The notes beneath the pieces were generated by a model. That model worked only from the letters and a program-made list of their open reading frames with translations. It had not been told where the DNA came from and made no database searches. This document shows positions 20,757-30,900 of a stretch of DNA of 64,000 nt, piece by piece; positions within the stretch are counted from its first letter, which is position 1; each line of letters opens with the position of its first letter. The translations under genes and the position numbers were made by a program. Source of the stretch: Pseudomonas sp. MYb185 (GTDB lineage Bacteria > Pseudomonadota > Gammaproteobacteria > Pseudomonadales > Pseudomonadaceae); contig NZ_PCQD01000005.1 of assembly GCF_002979975.1 (NCBI RefSeq), forward strand, positions 254,071-318,070, written 5' to 3'.

Positions 20757-22055
20757 ATGCGTATTCTGGTTCTTGGTAGTGGCGTTGTTGGTACCGCGAG
20801 TGCCTATTATCTGGCCCGACAAGGATTCGAGGTAACCGTGGTTGACCGCCAGCCCGCAGTTGCGGAGGAAACCAGTCATGCCAACGCCGGCCAGATATCA
20901 CCCGGTTACGCTTCGCCCTGGGCGGCGCCCGGTGTGCCGCTCAAAGCCATCAAGTGGCTGATGCAGAAGCATGCACCGCTGGCGATCAGGCCGACAGCGG
21001 ATATCAATCAGTACCTGTTCATGGCACGCATGCTGCGTAACTGCACTGCAGCCCGCTATGCGGTGAACAAGGAACGTATGGTGCGTCTGTCCGAATACAG
21101 CCGCGATTGCCTGGATGAGCTGCGTGCCGAAACCGGTATCCAGTACGAGGGACGTCAGCGTGGGACCACCCAGCTGTTCCGGACCCAGGCACAGCTCGAT
21201 GGCGCGGCCAAGGACATCGCTGTCCTCGAACAGATGGGCGTGCCCTACGAACTGCTGGATCGCAACACCCTGCCCAGCGCCGAGCCGGCCCTGGCCAAGG
21301 TCGCGCACAAGCTGACCGGCGGCCTGCGTCTGCCCAATGACCAGACCGGCGATTGCCTGATGTTCACCCGCCGGATTGCCGAGATGGCCCGGGAGCTGGG
21401 TGTGGAGTTTCGCTTCAACCAGAATATCGAGCGCCTGGACTATGCCGGCGACCGTCTGAATGGCGTGTGGATCGATGGCAAGCTGGAGACCGCAGATAAC
21501 TATGTGCTGGCTCTGGGCAGCTATAGCCCGCAGATGCTGGCACCCTTGGGTATCAAGGCACCGATCTATCCGCTCAAGGGATACTCCATCACCGTGCCGA
21601 TCACCAATCCCGACATGGCCCCGGTATCCACCATGCTGGATGAAACCTACAAGGTGGCCATCACCCGCTTCGATAACCGCATTCGAGTCGGTGGCATGGC
21701 CGAGATCCGCGGCTACGATCTGAAGATCGACCCGCGCAAGGGCGAAACCCTGAAGATGATCGTTCAGGATCTGTTCCCGGAAGGGGCCGATACCTCGTCC
21801 ATCGATCTGTGGACCGGTCTGCGTCCGGCTACGCCGGATGGTACGCCGATCATCGGGCCGACCCGCTACCGGAACCTGTTCCTCAACACCGGTCACGGCA
21901 CCCTGGGCTGGACCATGGCCTGTGGTTCGGCACGACTGCTGGCTGACCTGCTGGCGAAGAAGACCCCGCAGATCAGCACCGAAGGGCTCGCCATTTCCCG
22001 CTACAGCAATAACCAGGAGGCACATAAGCATGCGCACCCAGCGACTGCACACTGA
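20757..22055 (+). CDS. dadA: D-amino acid dehydrogenase small subunit
   Basis: A membrane-associated FAD enzyme that oxidises D-alanine and other D-amino acids to keto acids, feeding electrons to the respiratory chain. The 432 residues begin with the dinucleotide-binding motif [20 protein letters not shown] and contain [19 protein letters not shown] and the C-terminal [16 protein letters not shown] and GHGTLGWTM motifs typical of DadA. Start ATG 20757 follows AGGAG. Its end overlaps the RidA gene by 26 bp. Confidence 0.95.
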   Translation: MRILVLGSGVVGTASAYYLARQGFEVTVVDRQPAVAEETSHANAGQISPGYASPWAAPGVPLKAIKWLMQKHAPLAIRPTADINQYLFMARMLRNCTAARYAVNKERMVRLSEYSRDCLDELRAETGIQYEGRQRGTTQLFRTQAQLDGAAKDIAVLEQMGVPYELLDRNTLPSAEPALAKVAHKLTGGLRLPNDQTGDCLMFTRRIAEMARELGVEFRFNQNIERLDYAGDRLNGVWIDGKLETADNYVLALGSYSPQMLAPLGIKAPIYPLKGYSITVPITNPDMAPVSTMLDETYKVAITRFDNRIRVGGMAEIRGYDLKIDPRKGETLKMIVQDLFPEGADTSSIDLWTGLRPATPDGTPIIGPTRYRNLFLNTGHGTLGWTMACGSARLLADLLAKKTPQISTEGLAISRYSNNQEAHKHAHPATAH

Positions 22056-22386
22056 TCGGCGTATGAGCCAGATCGTCATCCACCAGGGCACGGTCTATCT
22101 TTCCGGCCAGGTGGGTGAGAGCATGGAAGCAGGCATCGAGCAGCAGACACGGGAAACGCTGCAGGAAATCGAGAAGCTGCTCGCCGAGGCTGGTAGCGAC
22201 AAGGAGCATATTCTTTCAGTAACCATTTACCTGAAGGATATAGAGCGCGATTTCGGCGGCATGAATGCCGTGTGGGATCGCTGGCTGCCCGAGGGCGTCG
22301 CCCCGGCGCGAGCCACTGTGGAGGCCGGAATGTGCGAGTCGGACATTCTGGTGGAAATGTCAGTTATTGCCGCCCAGCGTGAATAG
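22030..22386 (+). CDS. RidA/YjgF family enamine/imine deaminase
   Basis: Members hydrolyse reactive enamine or imine intermediates released during amino acid turnover, which suits a place behind dadA. The 118 residues include [20 protein letters not shown], an [15 protein letters not shown] helix and the C-terminal [17 protein letters not shown] segment. ATG 22030 follows AGGAGG inside the dadA 3' end, so translation is probably coupled. Confidence 0.88.
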   Translation: MRTQRLHTDRRMSQIVIHQGTVYLSGQVGESMEAGIEQQTRETLQEIEKLLAEAGSDKEHILSVTIYLKDIERDFGGMNAVWDRWLPEGVAPARATVEAGMCESDILVEMSVIAAQRE

Positions 22387-22429
22387 GGCGGCCAGACCGA
22401 AAATTATAAATCCAAGTTGAGATAGACGA

Positions 22430-23539
22430 ATGAACAAACATTCCTTGCAGATTGCACTGGCTTACATGTCTGTGGTGATTGGCGGCGGTTTCGCTTCCGG
22501 TAATGAAGTATTGCAGTTCTTCACCGGATATGGACTCGTTGGTATCGCTGGCTCAGTGGTTGCGGCTGTGCTGTTTGCCTTCCTCGGTATGCACATTGCC
22601 CGTATCAGCTCGATAATGCAGGCAGATTCACATAAACAGGTGCTGTACAGCCTATTCGGTCGGCAAGCCGGTTTTGTTGTGGACGTCATCTTGTCCTTCT
22701 TCCTGTACGGGGTAGGTGTGGTCATGCTCGCTGGAGCCGGCTCGACCCTGGCTCAGCAGTTCGGTCTGGCTCCCCTGGTTGGCTCCATTCTGATGACGGT
22801 GCTGGTGATTGGCACCCTGTGCCTGAACGTCAAGGGCATCATCAACCTGATCAGCGCGGTTATGCCGTTTCTGCTGGTCATGGTGTTGGCGATTACGGTC
22901 TATTCCATCTATACCAGTACAGGCACCAGCGCAGAGCTGAGTCAGGCGGCCACTGAGGTACAGGTCATCACCTTCCTGGGTGCCGAGGTACCGAACTGGG
23001 CGCTGAGTGGTCTGCTGTATGCTTCGTTCAATATCGCCGTAGGCTTCCCCATGTTGGCGGTAATCGGTGGGCTGACCAAATCTCCCAAGGCAGCCGCTTT
23101 TGGTGGCGTTGGCGGGGGCTTGGGGTTGGGTTTCCTGATCATTCTGCTCAACGTTGGTCTGTTCGCCAATCTGGACAAGCTGGTGGGCATCGAGATTCCC
23201 ACCCTGCTGCTGGCGCAGCAGATCCACCCCTGGCTGGCTGTGTTGATGTCCCTTGCACTGATCTGCATGATCTACAGCACGGCGGTCGGTATGTTCTTCG
23301 CTTTCGGTGCCCGCTTTGCTACACCGGAAACAACCCGCTTCAAGGTCCTGAGCGCGATTTTTGCGGTGGTAGGCCTGGGTCTGAGCCAGGTAGGTTTCAC
23401 CAAGCTGGTAGGTACTGTCTATCCGATGCTGGGTGTGGTGGGCCTGATCCTGATCATCGCTATCGGCATCAGTTGGGTGCGTACCCGCAAGCGTTCGGTT
23501 GAAGAGCTGGCTGCCGATCCCAGAGCGCAGCACAAGTAA
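22430..23539 (+). CDS. YkvI-type membrane transporter (APC-superfamily-like)
   Basis: A 369-residue inner-membrane protein with about ten hydrophobic segments. It opens with ALAYMSVVIGGGFASGNEVL, a glycine-rich broken helix typical of LeuT-fold carriers and the hallmark of the YkvI group. The C-terminus is basic. The position after dadA and ridA suggests amino acid movement; in some pseudomonads the alanine racemase gene is found near this position. The substrate is unknown. Confidence 0.85.
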   Translation: MNKHSLQIALAYMSVVIGGGFASGNEVLQFFTGYGLVGIAGSVVAAVLFAFLGMHIARISSIMQADSHKQVLYSLFGRQAGFVVDVILSFFLYGVGVVMLAGAGSTLAQQFGLAPLVGSILMTVLVIGTLCLNVKGIINLISAVMPFLLVMVLAITVYSIYTSTGTSAELSQAATEVQVITFLGAEVPNWALSGLLYASFNIAVGFPMLAVIGGLTKSPKAAAFGGVGGGLGLGFLIILLNVGLFANLDKLVGIEIPTLLLAQQIHPWLAVLMSLALICMIYSTAVGMFFAFGARFATPETTRFKVLSAIFAVVGLGLSQVGFTKLVGTVYPMLGVVGLILIIAIGISWVRTRKRSVEELAADPRAQHK

Positions 23540-23559
23540 GTCTGGCTCTGGAATTAACC

Positions 23560-23589
23560 ACAACGGCCGCCCCTCAGGGCGGCCGTTGT
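23560..23589. terminator. Strong hairpin terminator
   Basis: ACAACGGCCGCCC pairs perfectly with GGGCGGCCGTTGT around a 4-base loop, 20 bp after the transporter stop and between convergent genes. There is a short T-containing tail on the plus strand. Confidence 0.75.
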
Positions 23590-23608
23590 CGTTTCTGCAG
23601 AAGGGAAA

Positions 23609-24076
23609 TCAGTAACTGACAGGGGGGAGTTGCGGCCTGGGCAGTGCGACTTTCTCGGTGGGGGCCATCACGGTCGCGGCTCCATCCACTACCTTCTTGC
23701 CTTCCTGGTTAACGACCCGCGTGGCTATCTTCAGCCGGTTCTTCGGCAGCTTCTCGAGGATTTCCAGCTCGATGCGAATCTCGTCGCCCAGGCGCACCGG
23801 GCGCAGAAAGCTCATCTCCTGGCCGATATAGATAGTGCCAGGGCCTGGCATCTCGCAGGCGATGGCTGCGGAAATCAGTGCACCTGACAGCATGCCATGG
23901 GCAATCCGGCCCTTGAACGGGGTGGCAGCGGCGAACTCTTCATCGAGATGGACCGGGTTCACATCCCCAGAGACCGTGGCGAACAGGATCAGGTCACGCT
24001 CGGTCACCAAGTGGCTGAGGCTGGCACTATCGCCAACGTTGAGCTCATCGTAGGTGCGGTTTTCCAACATGGACAT
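23609..24076 (-). CDS. MaoC-like (R)-specific enoyl-CoA hydratase
   Basis: A hot-dog-fold hydratase of 155 residues with the catalytic motif SGDVNPVHLDEEFAAATPF (Asp and His) followed by GRIAHGM, as in PhaJ-type enzymes that hydrate enoyl-CoA to (R)-3-hydroxyacyl-CoA. ATG 24076 has GGGGAG at ideal spacing; an upstream ATG overlaps that site. It is divergent from fadD2. Its role in polyester supply or an alternative beta-oxidation branch is inference. Confidence 0.88.
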   Translation of the reverse strand: MSMLENRTYDELNVGDSASLSHLVTERDLILFATVSGDVNPVHLDEEFAAATPFKGRIAHGMLSGALISAAIACEMPGPGTIYIGQEMSFLRPVRLGDEIRIELEILEKLPKNRLKIATRVVNQEGKKVVDGAATVMAPTEKVALPRPQLPPVSY

Positions 24077-24212
24077 GGATTGACTCCCCATAAGATCTGA
24101 AGCGGCATGCAGCCATATTCAGAGAAGTAATGAAACAAAAGCGGATTTTGTATTTTTCGGCATTGCTGGTAATTTTGCCCAATACGCGGGTACGGCGTAA
24201 ATAATAACAGCG

Positions 24213-24234
24213 CAAGTGTCTGGTCAGGCACTTG
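24213..24234 (+). promoter_or_regulatory. Near-perfect 22-bp palindrome upstream of fadD2
   Basis: CAAGTGTCTG-GT-CAGGCACTTG has ten-base arms with one mismatch, about 28 bp before the fadD2 start and in the shared region with the MaoC gene. It looks like an operator. The binding protein is not identifiable, and the classic PsrA motif was not recognised. Confidence 0.4.
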
Positions 24235-24261
24235 GCACTCCAAACGGGAGACATGGAGCCA

Positions 24262-25944
24262 ATGGAAGCATCGTTCTGGAACGATAAACGCCCCCCAGGG
24301 GTGCCCCACGATATTGATCTGAGCCAGTTCAGTTCGATCATCGATGTATTCGAATCATCCTGCGCCAAACACGCCAGTCGCCCGGCGTTCACCAATATGG
24401 GGGTGACGCTGAACTATGCCGATCTGGAACGTCATTCGGCCGAGTTCGCCAGCTATATCCAGAAATACACTGACCTCAAGCCGGGCGACCGCATCGCCAT
24501 CCAGATGCCCAACGTGCTGCAGTTCCCGATAGCCGTATTCGGCGCCATGCGCGCCGGACTGGTGGTGGTGAATACCAACCCGTTGTATACCGCGCGGGAG
24601 ATGCGCCACCAATTCACTGATTCCGGCGCGCGTGCGCTGATCTATATGAACATGTTCGGCCATCTGGTGCAGGAAGTGCTGCCCGATACCGAGATCAAAT
24701 ACCTGTTCGAGGCGCGCATGGGCGACATGCTGCCCGGCCTCAAGGGGCTGCTGGTCAACGCGGCGGTCAAGCATGTGAAAAAGCTGGTTCCCAGTTACCG
24801 CCTGCCGCAGGCGGTATCTTTCAAGAGCGCCTTGTCTCGCTGCCGGGATGCCAGACCGGTACCGGTTTCGCGCACCCTGGATGATATCGCCGTGCTGCAG
24901 TACACCGGCGGCACCACTGGCGTGGCCAAGGGCGCCATGCTGACTCACGGCAACCTGGTGGCCAACATGCTGCAGGTGTATGCCAACATGCAGCAGGTGG
25001 ACAAGGAGGGCAACCGCCTGCTGGCTGACGGCGGCGAGATCATCATCGCACCCCTGCCGCTGTACCATATCTTCGCCTTCACCGCCAATTGCATGTGCAT
25101 GATGCTGGCCGGCCAGCATAACGTGCTGATCACCAACCCCAGGGATATTCCTGGCTTCATCAAGGAATTGAAGAAGTGGCAGTTCTCCTCCATCGTCGGG
25201 CTGAATACCCTGTTCGTGGCGCTGATGGAGCATCCCGAGTTCATGGAGCTGGACTTTTCCAGGCTCAAGAGCACCACTTCCGGTGGCACCGCGCTGGTCA
25301 AGGCGACCGCCGAGCGCTGGGAGGGCAAGACCGGCAGCGGCATCGGGGAAGGCTATGGCCTGACCGAATGCTCCCCGGTGGTCTGCTCCAGTCCGGGTGA
25401 CGGTCTTGCGCGGCTGGGCAGTGTCGGGCTGGCGGTGCCGGGCACGGCGCTGAAGGTGATCGACGAGGAGGGCAACGAGTTGCCATTGGGCGAGCGCGGT
25501 GAACTGTGCGTCAAGGGCCCACAAGTGATGAAAGGCTACTGGCAACGTCCCGATGCGACCGCCGAGGTGATGGATGCCGATGGCTGGTTCAAGACCGGGG
25601 ATGTGGCAGTGATCGATGAGGACGGCTTCGTCAGCATCGTTGATCGCATCAAGGATCTGATCATTGTCTCCGGTTTCAACGTGTATCCCAATGAAATCGA
25701 AGATGTGGTCGCCGCCCACCCCAAAGTCGCCAATGCGGCGGCGATCGGCGTGCCGGATGACAAGTCGGGCGAAGCGGTCAAGCTGTTCGTGGTGCCGTCT
25801 TCCCCTGATCTCACCGTCGATGAGCTCAAGGCCTACTGCCGGGCCAACTTCACCGGCTACAAGGTTCCCAAGTCCTACGAGATCCGTGACTCCCTGCCCA
25901 TGAGTCCGGTCGGCAAGATTTTGCGCCGCGAGCTGCGCGACTAG
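24262..25944 (+). CDS. fadD2: Long-chain fatty acid-CoA ligase, FadD2 type
   Basis: Activates fatty acids to acyl-CoA through an acyl-adenylate, at the inner face of the membrane. The 560 residues show the AMP-binding P-loop YTGGTTGVAKGAM, the GEGYGLTECSPVV motif, the FACS-type GWFKTGDVAVIDEDG and RIKDLIIVSGFNVYPNEIED hinge, and the C-terminal catalytic lysine in SPVGKILRREL. The start is uncertain: ATG 24262 (MEASFWNDKRPPG) aligns with the family, while ATG 24253 and an earlier non-ATG start have less support. It is followed by a paralogue, as in the fadD2-fadD1 pair of Pseudomonas. Confidence 0.93.
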   Translation: MEASFWNDKRPPGVPHDIDLSQFSSIIDVFESSCAKHASRPAFTNMGVTLNYADLERHSAEFASYIQKYTDLKPGDRIAIQMPNVLQFPIAVFGAMRAGLVVVNTNPLYTAREMRHQFTDSGARALIYMNMFGHLVQEVLPDTEIKYLFEARMGDMLPGLKGLLVNAAVKHVKKLVPSYRLPQAVSFKSALSRCRDARPVPVSRTLDDIAVLQYTGGTTGVAKGAMLTHGNLVANMLQVYANMQQVDKEGNRLLADGGEIIIAPLPLYHIFAFTANCMCMMLAGQHNVLITNPRDIPGFIKELKKWQFSSIVGLNTLFVALMEHPEFMELDFSRLKSTTSGGTALVKATAERWEGKTGSGIGEGYGLTECSPVVCSSPGDGLARLGSVGLAVPGTALKVIDEEGNELPLGERGELCVKGPQVMKGYWQRPDATAEVMDADGWFKTGDVAVIDEDGFVSIVDRIKDLIIVSGFNVYPNEIEDVVAAHPKVANAAAIGVPDDKSGEAVKLFVVPSSPDLTVDELKAYCRANFTGYKVPKSYEIRDSLPMSPVGKILRRELRD

Positions 25945-25958
25945 ATCTCCTCCCTCAG

Positions 25959-25988
25959 GAAAACCGGCTGACTGAACAGTCGGTTTTC
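25959..25988 (+). terminator. Terminator after fadD2
   Basis: GAAAACCGGCTG pairs with CAGTCGGTTTTC (one G-T pair) 15 bp after the stop and is followed by a short T/C-rich tail. It suggests that fadD1 has its own promoter. Confidence 0.65.
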
Positions 25989-26076
25989 TACTCCCGCGTT
26001 CTACCGTTTGATGGCCGCTCCAGGGCGGTGGAAGCTATGGCTTGAGCCGAAAAAAGCTGTTAGGCTGCAGCCACTT

Positions 26077-26115
26077 TTCGACCGGAATGAGTGAAATATT
26101 CACGAATGGGTCGAA
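26077..26115 (+). promoter_or_regulatory. Nested dyad upstream of fadD1
   Basis: TTCGACC (26077-26083) pairs with GGTCGAA (26109-26115), enclosing GTGAA-ATA-TTCAC (26091-26103). It lies 66 bp before the fadD1 start, at a plausible operator position. The regulator is unknown. Confidence 0.35.
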
Positions 26116-26181
26116 ATCTGTTTCTGCCTTCTATTAAATACAACAGCAGTTATCGCAACCGGACGCATCCAGGGGGTCTTC

Positions 26182-27870
26182 ATGCATGAGAATTTTTGGG
26201 CTGACAAGTATCCGGAGGGCATGCCCACCGAGATTGATGCCGATCAGTACCCCAATGTTCTGGCTGTCCTGAAAGAATCCTGTGAACGCTTCGCTGACAA
26301 GCCGGCCTTCACCAACCTTGGCAAGACCATCACCTACGGTGAGATGTATCGCCTGTCGGGCGAGTTCGCCGCCTATCTGCAAACCCATTCCGGCCTGCAG
26401 CCCGGCGACCGTATCGCCGTGCAACTGCCCAACGTGCTGCAATATCCGATCGTGGTGTTCGGTGCCATGCGCGCTGGCTATGTGGTGGTCAACACCAACC
26501 CGCTGTACACCGCGCGGGAGATGGAGCACCAGTTCAATGACTCGGGAGCCAAGGCGCTGGTGTGCCTGGCCAACATGGCGCATCTGGCTGAAGAAGTGGT
26601 GCCGAAAACCGGCGTCAAGCACGTGATAGTGACGGAAGTGGCTGACATGCTGCCCACCTTCAAGCGGCTGCTGATCAATGCCGTGGTCAAGCATGTGAAG
26701 AAGATGGTGCCGGCCTGGTCGATTCCTGGCTCGGTACCCTTCCTCCAGGCGATGAAGGCTGGCGCCAACGCCGGCTTCAAGGAAGCCAGCCCGGCGGCGG
26801 AAGATACCGCGGTGCTGCAATACACCGGTGGCACCACCGGGGTGGCCAAGGGTGCCATGCTGACTCATCGCAACCTGGTCGCCAACATGCTGCAGTGCAA
26901 GGTGATGATGCCGGTGGAGATGAAGGAGGGCGAAGAAGTCATCATCTGTCCGCTGCCGCTGTATCATATCTACGCCTTCACCTTCCATTGCATGTCGGTC
27001 ATGCTGCTGGGCGGGCACAATATCCTGATCACCAACCCGCGGGATATCCCGGCCACGGTGAAGGAGATGGGGCAATACAGGTTCAGCGCCTTTGTCGGTT
27101 TGAACACCTTGTTTGCCGCGCTGTGCAATAACGAGAACTTCCGTCAACTGGATTTCACCGGCATGAAGTTGACCCTGTCTGGTGGCATGGCGCTGCAGCA
27201 GGCGACCGCCGAGCGCTGGCACAAGGTGACCGGCTGTGAAGTGGCTGAAGGCTATGGCATGACCGAAACCAGTCCGGTCGTCTCGGTGAATCCGGCCAAC
27301 GCAATCCGCCTGGGCACCATCGGCATTCCGGTACCCTCGACCCTGTGCAAGGTGATCGATGAGGATGGCCAGGAGCTGTCGTTGGGGGAGCGTGGCGAAC
27401 TGTGCGTCAAGGGCCCGCAGGTGATGAAGGGCTACTGGCAGCGTCAGGAAGCCACCGACGAGGTGCTCAGTGCCGACGGCTGGCTGCAGACCGGCGACAT
27501 CGCCATCATCCAGGACGATGGCTATATGCGCATCGTCGACCGCAAGAAGGACATGATCGTGGTCTCCGGCTTCAACGTCTATCCCAACGAACTGGAAGAT
27601 GTCATGGCGGCCATTCCCGGTGTGTTGCAGTGTGCTGCCATTGGCATTCCCAGTGACAAGACCGGCGAAGCGATCAAGGTGTTCGTGGTCAAGGAACCGG
27701 GGGCGGAGTTGAGTGCCGAGCAGATCAGAACCCATATGCGCGACAAGCTCACTGCCTACAAGGTACCCAAGGAAGTGGAGTTCCGCGACAGCCTGCCGAC
27801 GACCAACGTCGGCAAGATCCTGCGCCGCGAGCTGCGTGACGAGGAGTTGAAGAAACTCGGCGCAGCATAA
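26182..27870 (+). CDS. fadD1: Long-chain fatty acid-CoA ligase, FadD1 type
   Basis: The 562-residue paralogue of the preceding ligase begins MHENFWADKYPEGMPTEIDA, the typical FadD N-terminus. It carries YTGGTTGVAKGAM, GYGMTETSPVV, the GWLQTGDIAIIQDDG and DMIVVSGFNVYPNELED region, and the lysine in TNVGKILRREL. AGGGGG precedes the ATG. Two adjacent ligases with separate terminators point to different chain-length preference or regulation, as known for FadD1/FadD2 of P. aeruginosa. Confidence 0.95.
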   Translation: MHENFWADKYPEGMPTEIDADQYPNVLAVLKESCERFADKPAFTNLGKTITYGEMYRLSGEFAAYLQTHSGLQPGDRIAVQLPNVLQYPIVVFGAMRAGYVVVNTNPLYTAREMEHQFNDSGAKALVCLANMAHLAEEVVPKTGVKHVIVTEVADMLPTFKRLLINAVVKHVKKMVPAWSIPGSVPFLQAMKAGANAGFKEASPAAEDTAVLQYTGGTTGVAKGAMLTHRNLVANMLQCKVMMPVEMKEGEEVIICPLPLYHIYAFTFHCMSVMLLGGHNILITNPRDIPATVKEMGQYRFSAFVGLNTLFAALCNNENFRQLDFTGMKLTLSGGMALQQATAERWHKVTGCEVAEGYGMTETSPVVSVNPANAIRLGTIGIPVPSTLCKVIDEDGQELSLGERGELCVKGPQVMKGYWQRQEATDEVLSADGWLQTGDIAIIQDDGYMRIVDRKKDMIVVSGFNVYPNELEDVMAAIPGVLQCAAIGIPSDKTGEAIKVFVVKEPGAELSAEQIRTHMRDKLTAYKVPKEVEFRDSLPTTNVGKILRRELRDEELKKLGAA

Positions 27871-27888
27871 CGTCCGATTCTTTGCGAC

Positions 27889-27925
27889 AATAAGCCCCGC
27901 CCGGGTCCTCCGGGCGGGGCTTATT
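27889..27925 (+). terminator. Strong terminator after fadD1
   Basis: AATAAGCCCCGCCCGG pairs perfectly with CCGGGCGGGGCTTATT around a 5-base loop, 18 bp after the stop. Confidence 0.88.
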
Positions 27926-27977
27926 CGTGCAGGACATGAATGCCCCTTGCGTGGCCACCTCTGACAGACAGGAAAGC

Positions 27978-30900
27978 ATGACCGATTTCGACACCCTTGC
28001 CGCCAATCTTGACCAAGCCATGTCCGCGGACCGTCACCGCTTGCAGCGCCAGTTGCAGGGGCTGGGCCGTGAGCCGGCGCCGGAGCCGGGGCGACTGGAG
28101 CAGTGGCTGGCGCGCCTGTCCGCCTCCTGTGCCAGGGTGGTGGCACGGCGTGCCAGTGTGCCCCGGGTGCATTACGATGACAGCCTGCCGATTGCCGCCA
28201 AGCGTGACGAGATCAAGCGTGCCATCGCCAGCAGTCAGGTGGTGGTGATTGCCGGGGAAACCGGCTCGGGCAAGACCACCCAGCTGCCCAAGATCTGTCT
28301 GGAACTGGGGCGGGGTGTGCATGGCCTGATCGGCCATACCCAACCACGCCGTCTCGCCGCGCGCAGCGTCGCCAGTCGTGTTGCCGAGGAACTGGGCACG
28401 CCCCTGGGCGAACTGGTCGGCTTCCAGGTGCGCTTCACCGATCAGAGCAACGAGCGCACTCTGGTCAAGCTGATGACTGACGGTATCCTGCTGGCGGAAA
28501 CCCAGAACGACCGTTTTTTGTCACGCTATGACACCCTGATCATCGATGAGGCCCATGAGCGCAGCCTGAACATCGATTTCCTGCTCGGCTACCTGAAGAC
28601 CATCCTGCCGAAGCGCCCGGACCTGAAGGTGATCATCACGTCGGCGACCATTGATCTGGAGCGCTTCTCCGCTCACTTCAATGATGCGCCCATTATTGAG
28701 GTCTCGGGCCGTACCTTCCCGGTGGATGTCTGGTACCGCCCGCTATCGGCGGAGGTGGACGAGGAGGGCAACCGGGTCGAGGAAGACCTGAGTATCGACC
28801 AGGGTATTCTCGCTGCGCTGCGTGAGCTCGAAGCCCATGAACGGGCGACCGGCAAACCACCGGGTGATGCACTGGTGTTTCTGCCCGGCGAGCGGCAAAT
28901 CCGTGATACTGCCGACTTTCTGCGCAAGGCCAACCTGCGGCATACCGAAATACTCCCGTTGTACGCCCGGCTGTCCGTGGCCGAGCAGCAGAAGATATTC
29001 TCCAGCCATGCCGGGCGCCGGGTGATTCTGGCGACCAACGTTGCCGAGACTTCCCTGACCGTACCTGGCATCGTCTACGTGATCGATCCCGGCGAGGTAC
29101 GCATCAGTCGCTACAGCCCCCGTTCCAAGGTGCAGCGGTTGCCGATCGAGCCGGTGTCCCAGGCCAGCGCCAATCAGCGCAAGGGCCGTTGTGGCCGGGT
29201 GGCTCCGGGTATCTGTGTGCGGCTGTATGATGAGCCGGACTTTCTCGGGCGTCCGGGTTTTACCGACCCGGAGATCCTGCGCACCAACCTGGCGGCGGTC
29301 ATATTGCAGATGCTGCATCTGCGCCTGGGCCGGATCGAGGATTTCCCCTTCATCGAGCCACCGGACGGGCGGGCCATCAGCGACGGCTTCAATCTGTTGC
29401 AGGAACTGGGCGCGGTCGAGCGGGACGGGCAGATCACTGACATCGGGCGTCAGTTGGCCCGCCTGCCGGTCGACCCGCGCATCGGGCGGATGCTGGTCGA
29501 GGCCGCCCGGCTCGGCAGCCTGAACGAAGTGCTGATCATCGCCAGCGCGCTGGCGGTGCAGGACCCGCGTGAACGGCCGATCGAGCGCCAGCAGGCGGCG
29601 GATCAGGCGCATGTCCAGTGGCGTGACGACCAGTCGGACTTCGCTGCCTTCGTCAATTTGTGGCGCGGATTCGAGGAACAGCGCCAGGCGCTGTCACAGA
29701 ACCAGTTGCGTAGCTGGTGCCGGCGGCAATTCCTCAACTACCTGCGCCTGCGTGAATGGCGCGAGACCCATCGCCAGCTGCTGCTGACCTGTCGCGATAT
29801 GACGCTGCCGGTGAATGCCGACCCGGCAGGCTACGATGCCGTGCACAAGGCGCTGCTGGCCGGATTGCTGAGTCATCTGGGCAACAAGACCGAGGAGGGC
29901 GACTACCTGGGAGCGCGGCAGCGGCGCTTCATGCTGCACCCCTCGTCTGCGCTGGCGAAGAAGCGCCCGGCCTGGGTGATGGTGGCTGAGCTGACCGAAA
30001 CCCGGCGGCTGTATGGCCGGCTGGCGGCCAGGATCGATCCGCTGTGGGTCGAACCGCTGGCCACGCACCTGACCAAGACCAGCCATAGCGAGCCGCACTG
30101 GGAGAAGAAACGTGGCCAGGTGGTCGCCTTCGAGCAGGTCACCCTCTATGGGCTGATCATCGTACCCAAACGCAAGGTGCATTTCGGGCCGATCGAGCCG
30201 GTGGTCTCCCGCGAGCTGTTCATCCGCCACGCCCTGGTAGCGGGCGAGTGGCACGGGCGGGCGGCCTTCAACCGCGCCAACCAGGCGCTGCTGGAAGAGC
30301 TCGACGCATTGGAAGCGAAGGCGCGCAAGCGTGACATCCTGGTGGATGATGAAACCCTGTATCGATTCTTCGACGAGCGCATTCCTGCTGAGATCTACCA
30401 GCTCGCCAGTTTCGAGCGCTGGCTGAAGAAGACCAGCCAGAGCCAGCCACAGTTGTTGCACATGACCCGTGATGATCTGCTGCAACGCGAGGCCAGGGAG
30501 GTCAGCGCCGAGCAGTATCCCGATACGTTGCGCTGGCAACGGGTGGCGCTGCCGCTCAGCTACCATTTCGAGCCGGGGCATGTGGCTGATGGGGTGACCC
30601 TGACCGTGCCCCTGGCCTTGCTGCGCCAGTTGCCCGAGGAGCGGCTGGAATGGCTGGTGCCGGGGCTGCTGTATGACAAGTGCGTGGCACTGGTGCGGGG
30701 CCTGCCCAAGGCGTTGCGCAAGAACTTCGTGCCCGTGCCTGACTTCGTGCGGGCCGCTCTGGAGCGCATGCCCTTCGGCGAGGGGCGTCTGACCCAGGCG
30801 CTGGGGCGGGAACTGACCCGCATGACCGGTGCGCGCCTGGAGGAGGGTGTCTGGGCTGACATCACCCTGGAAGAGCACCTGCTGATGCGCATCGCCGTGG

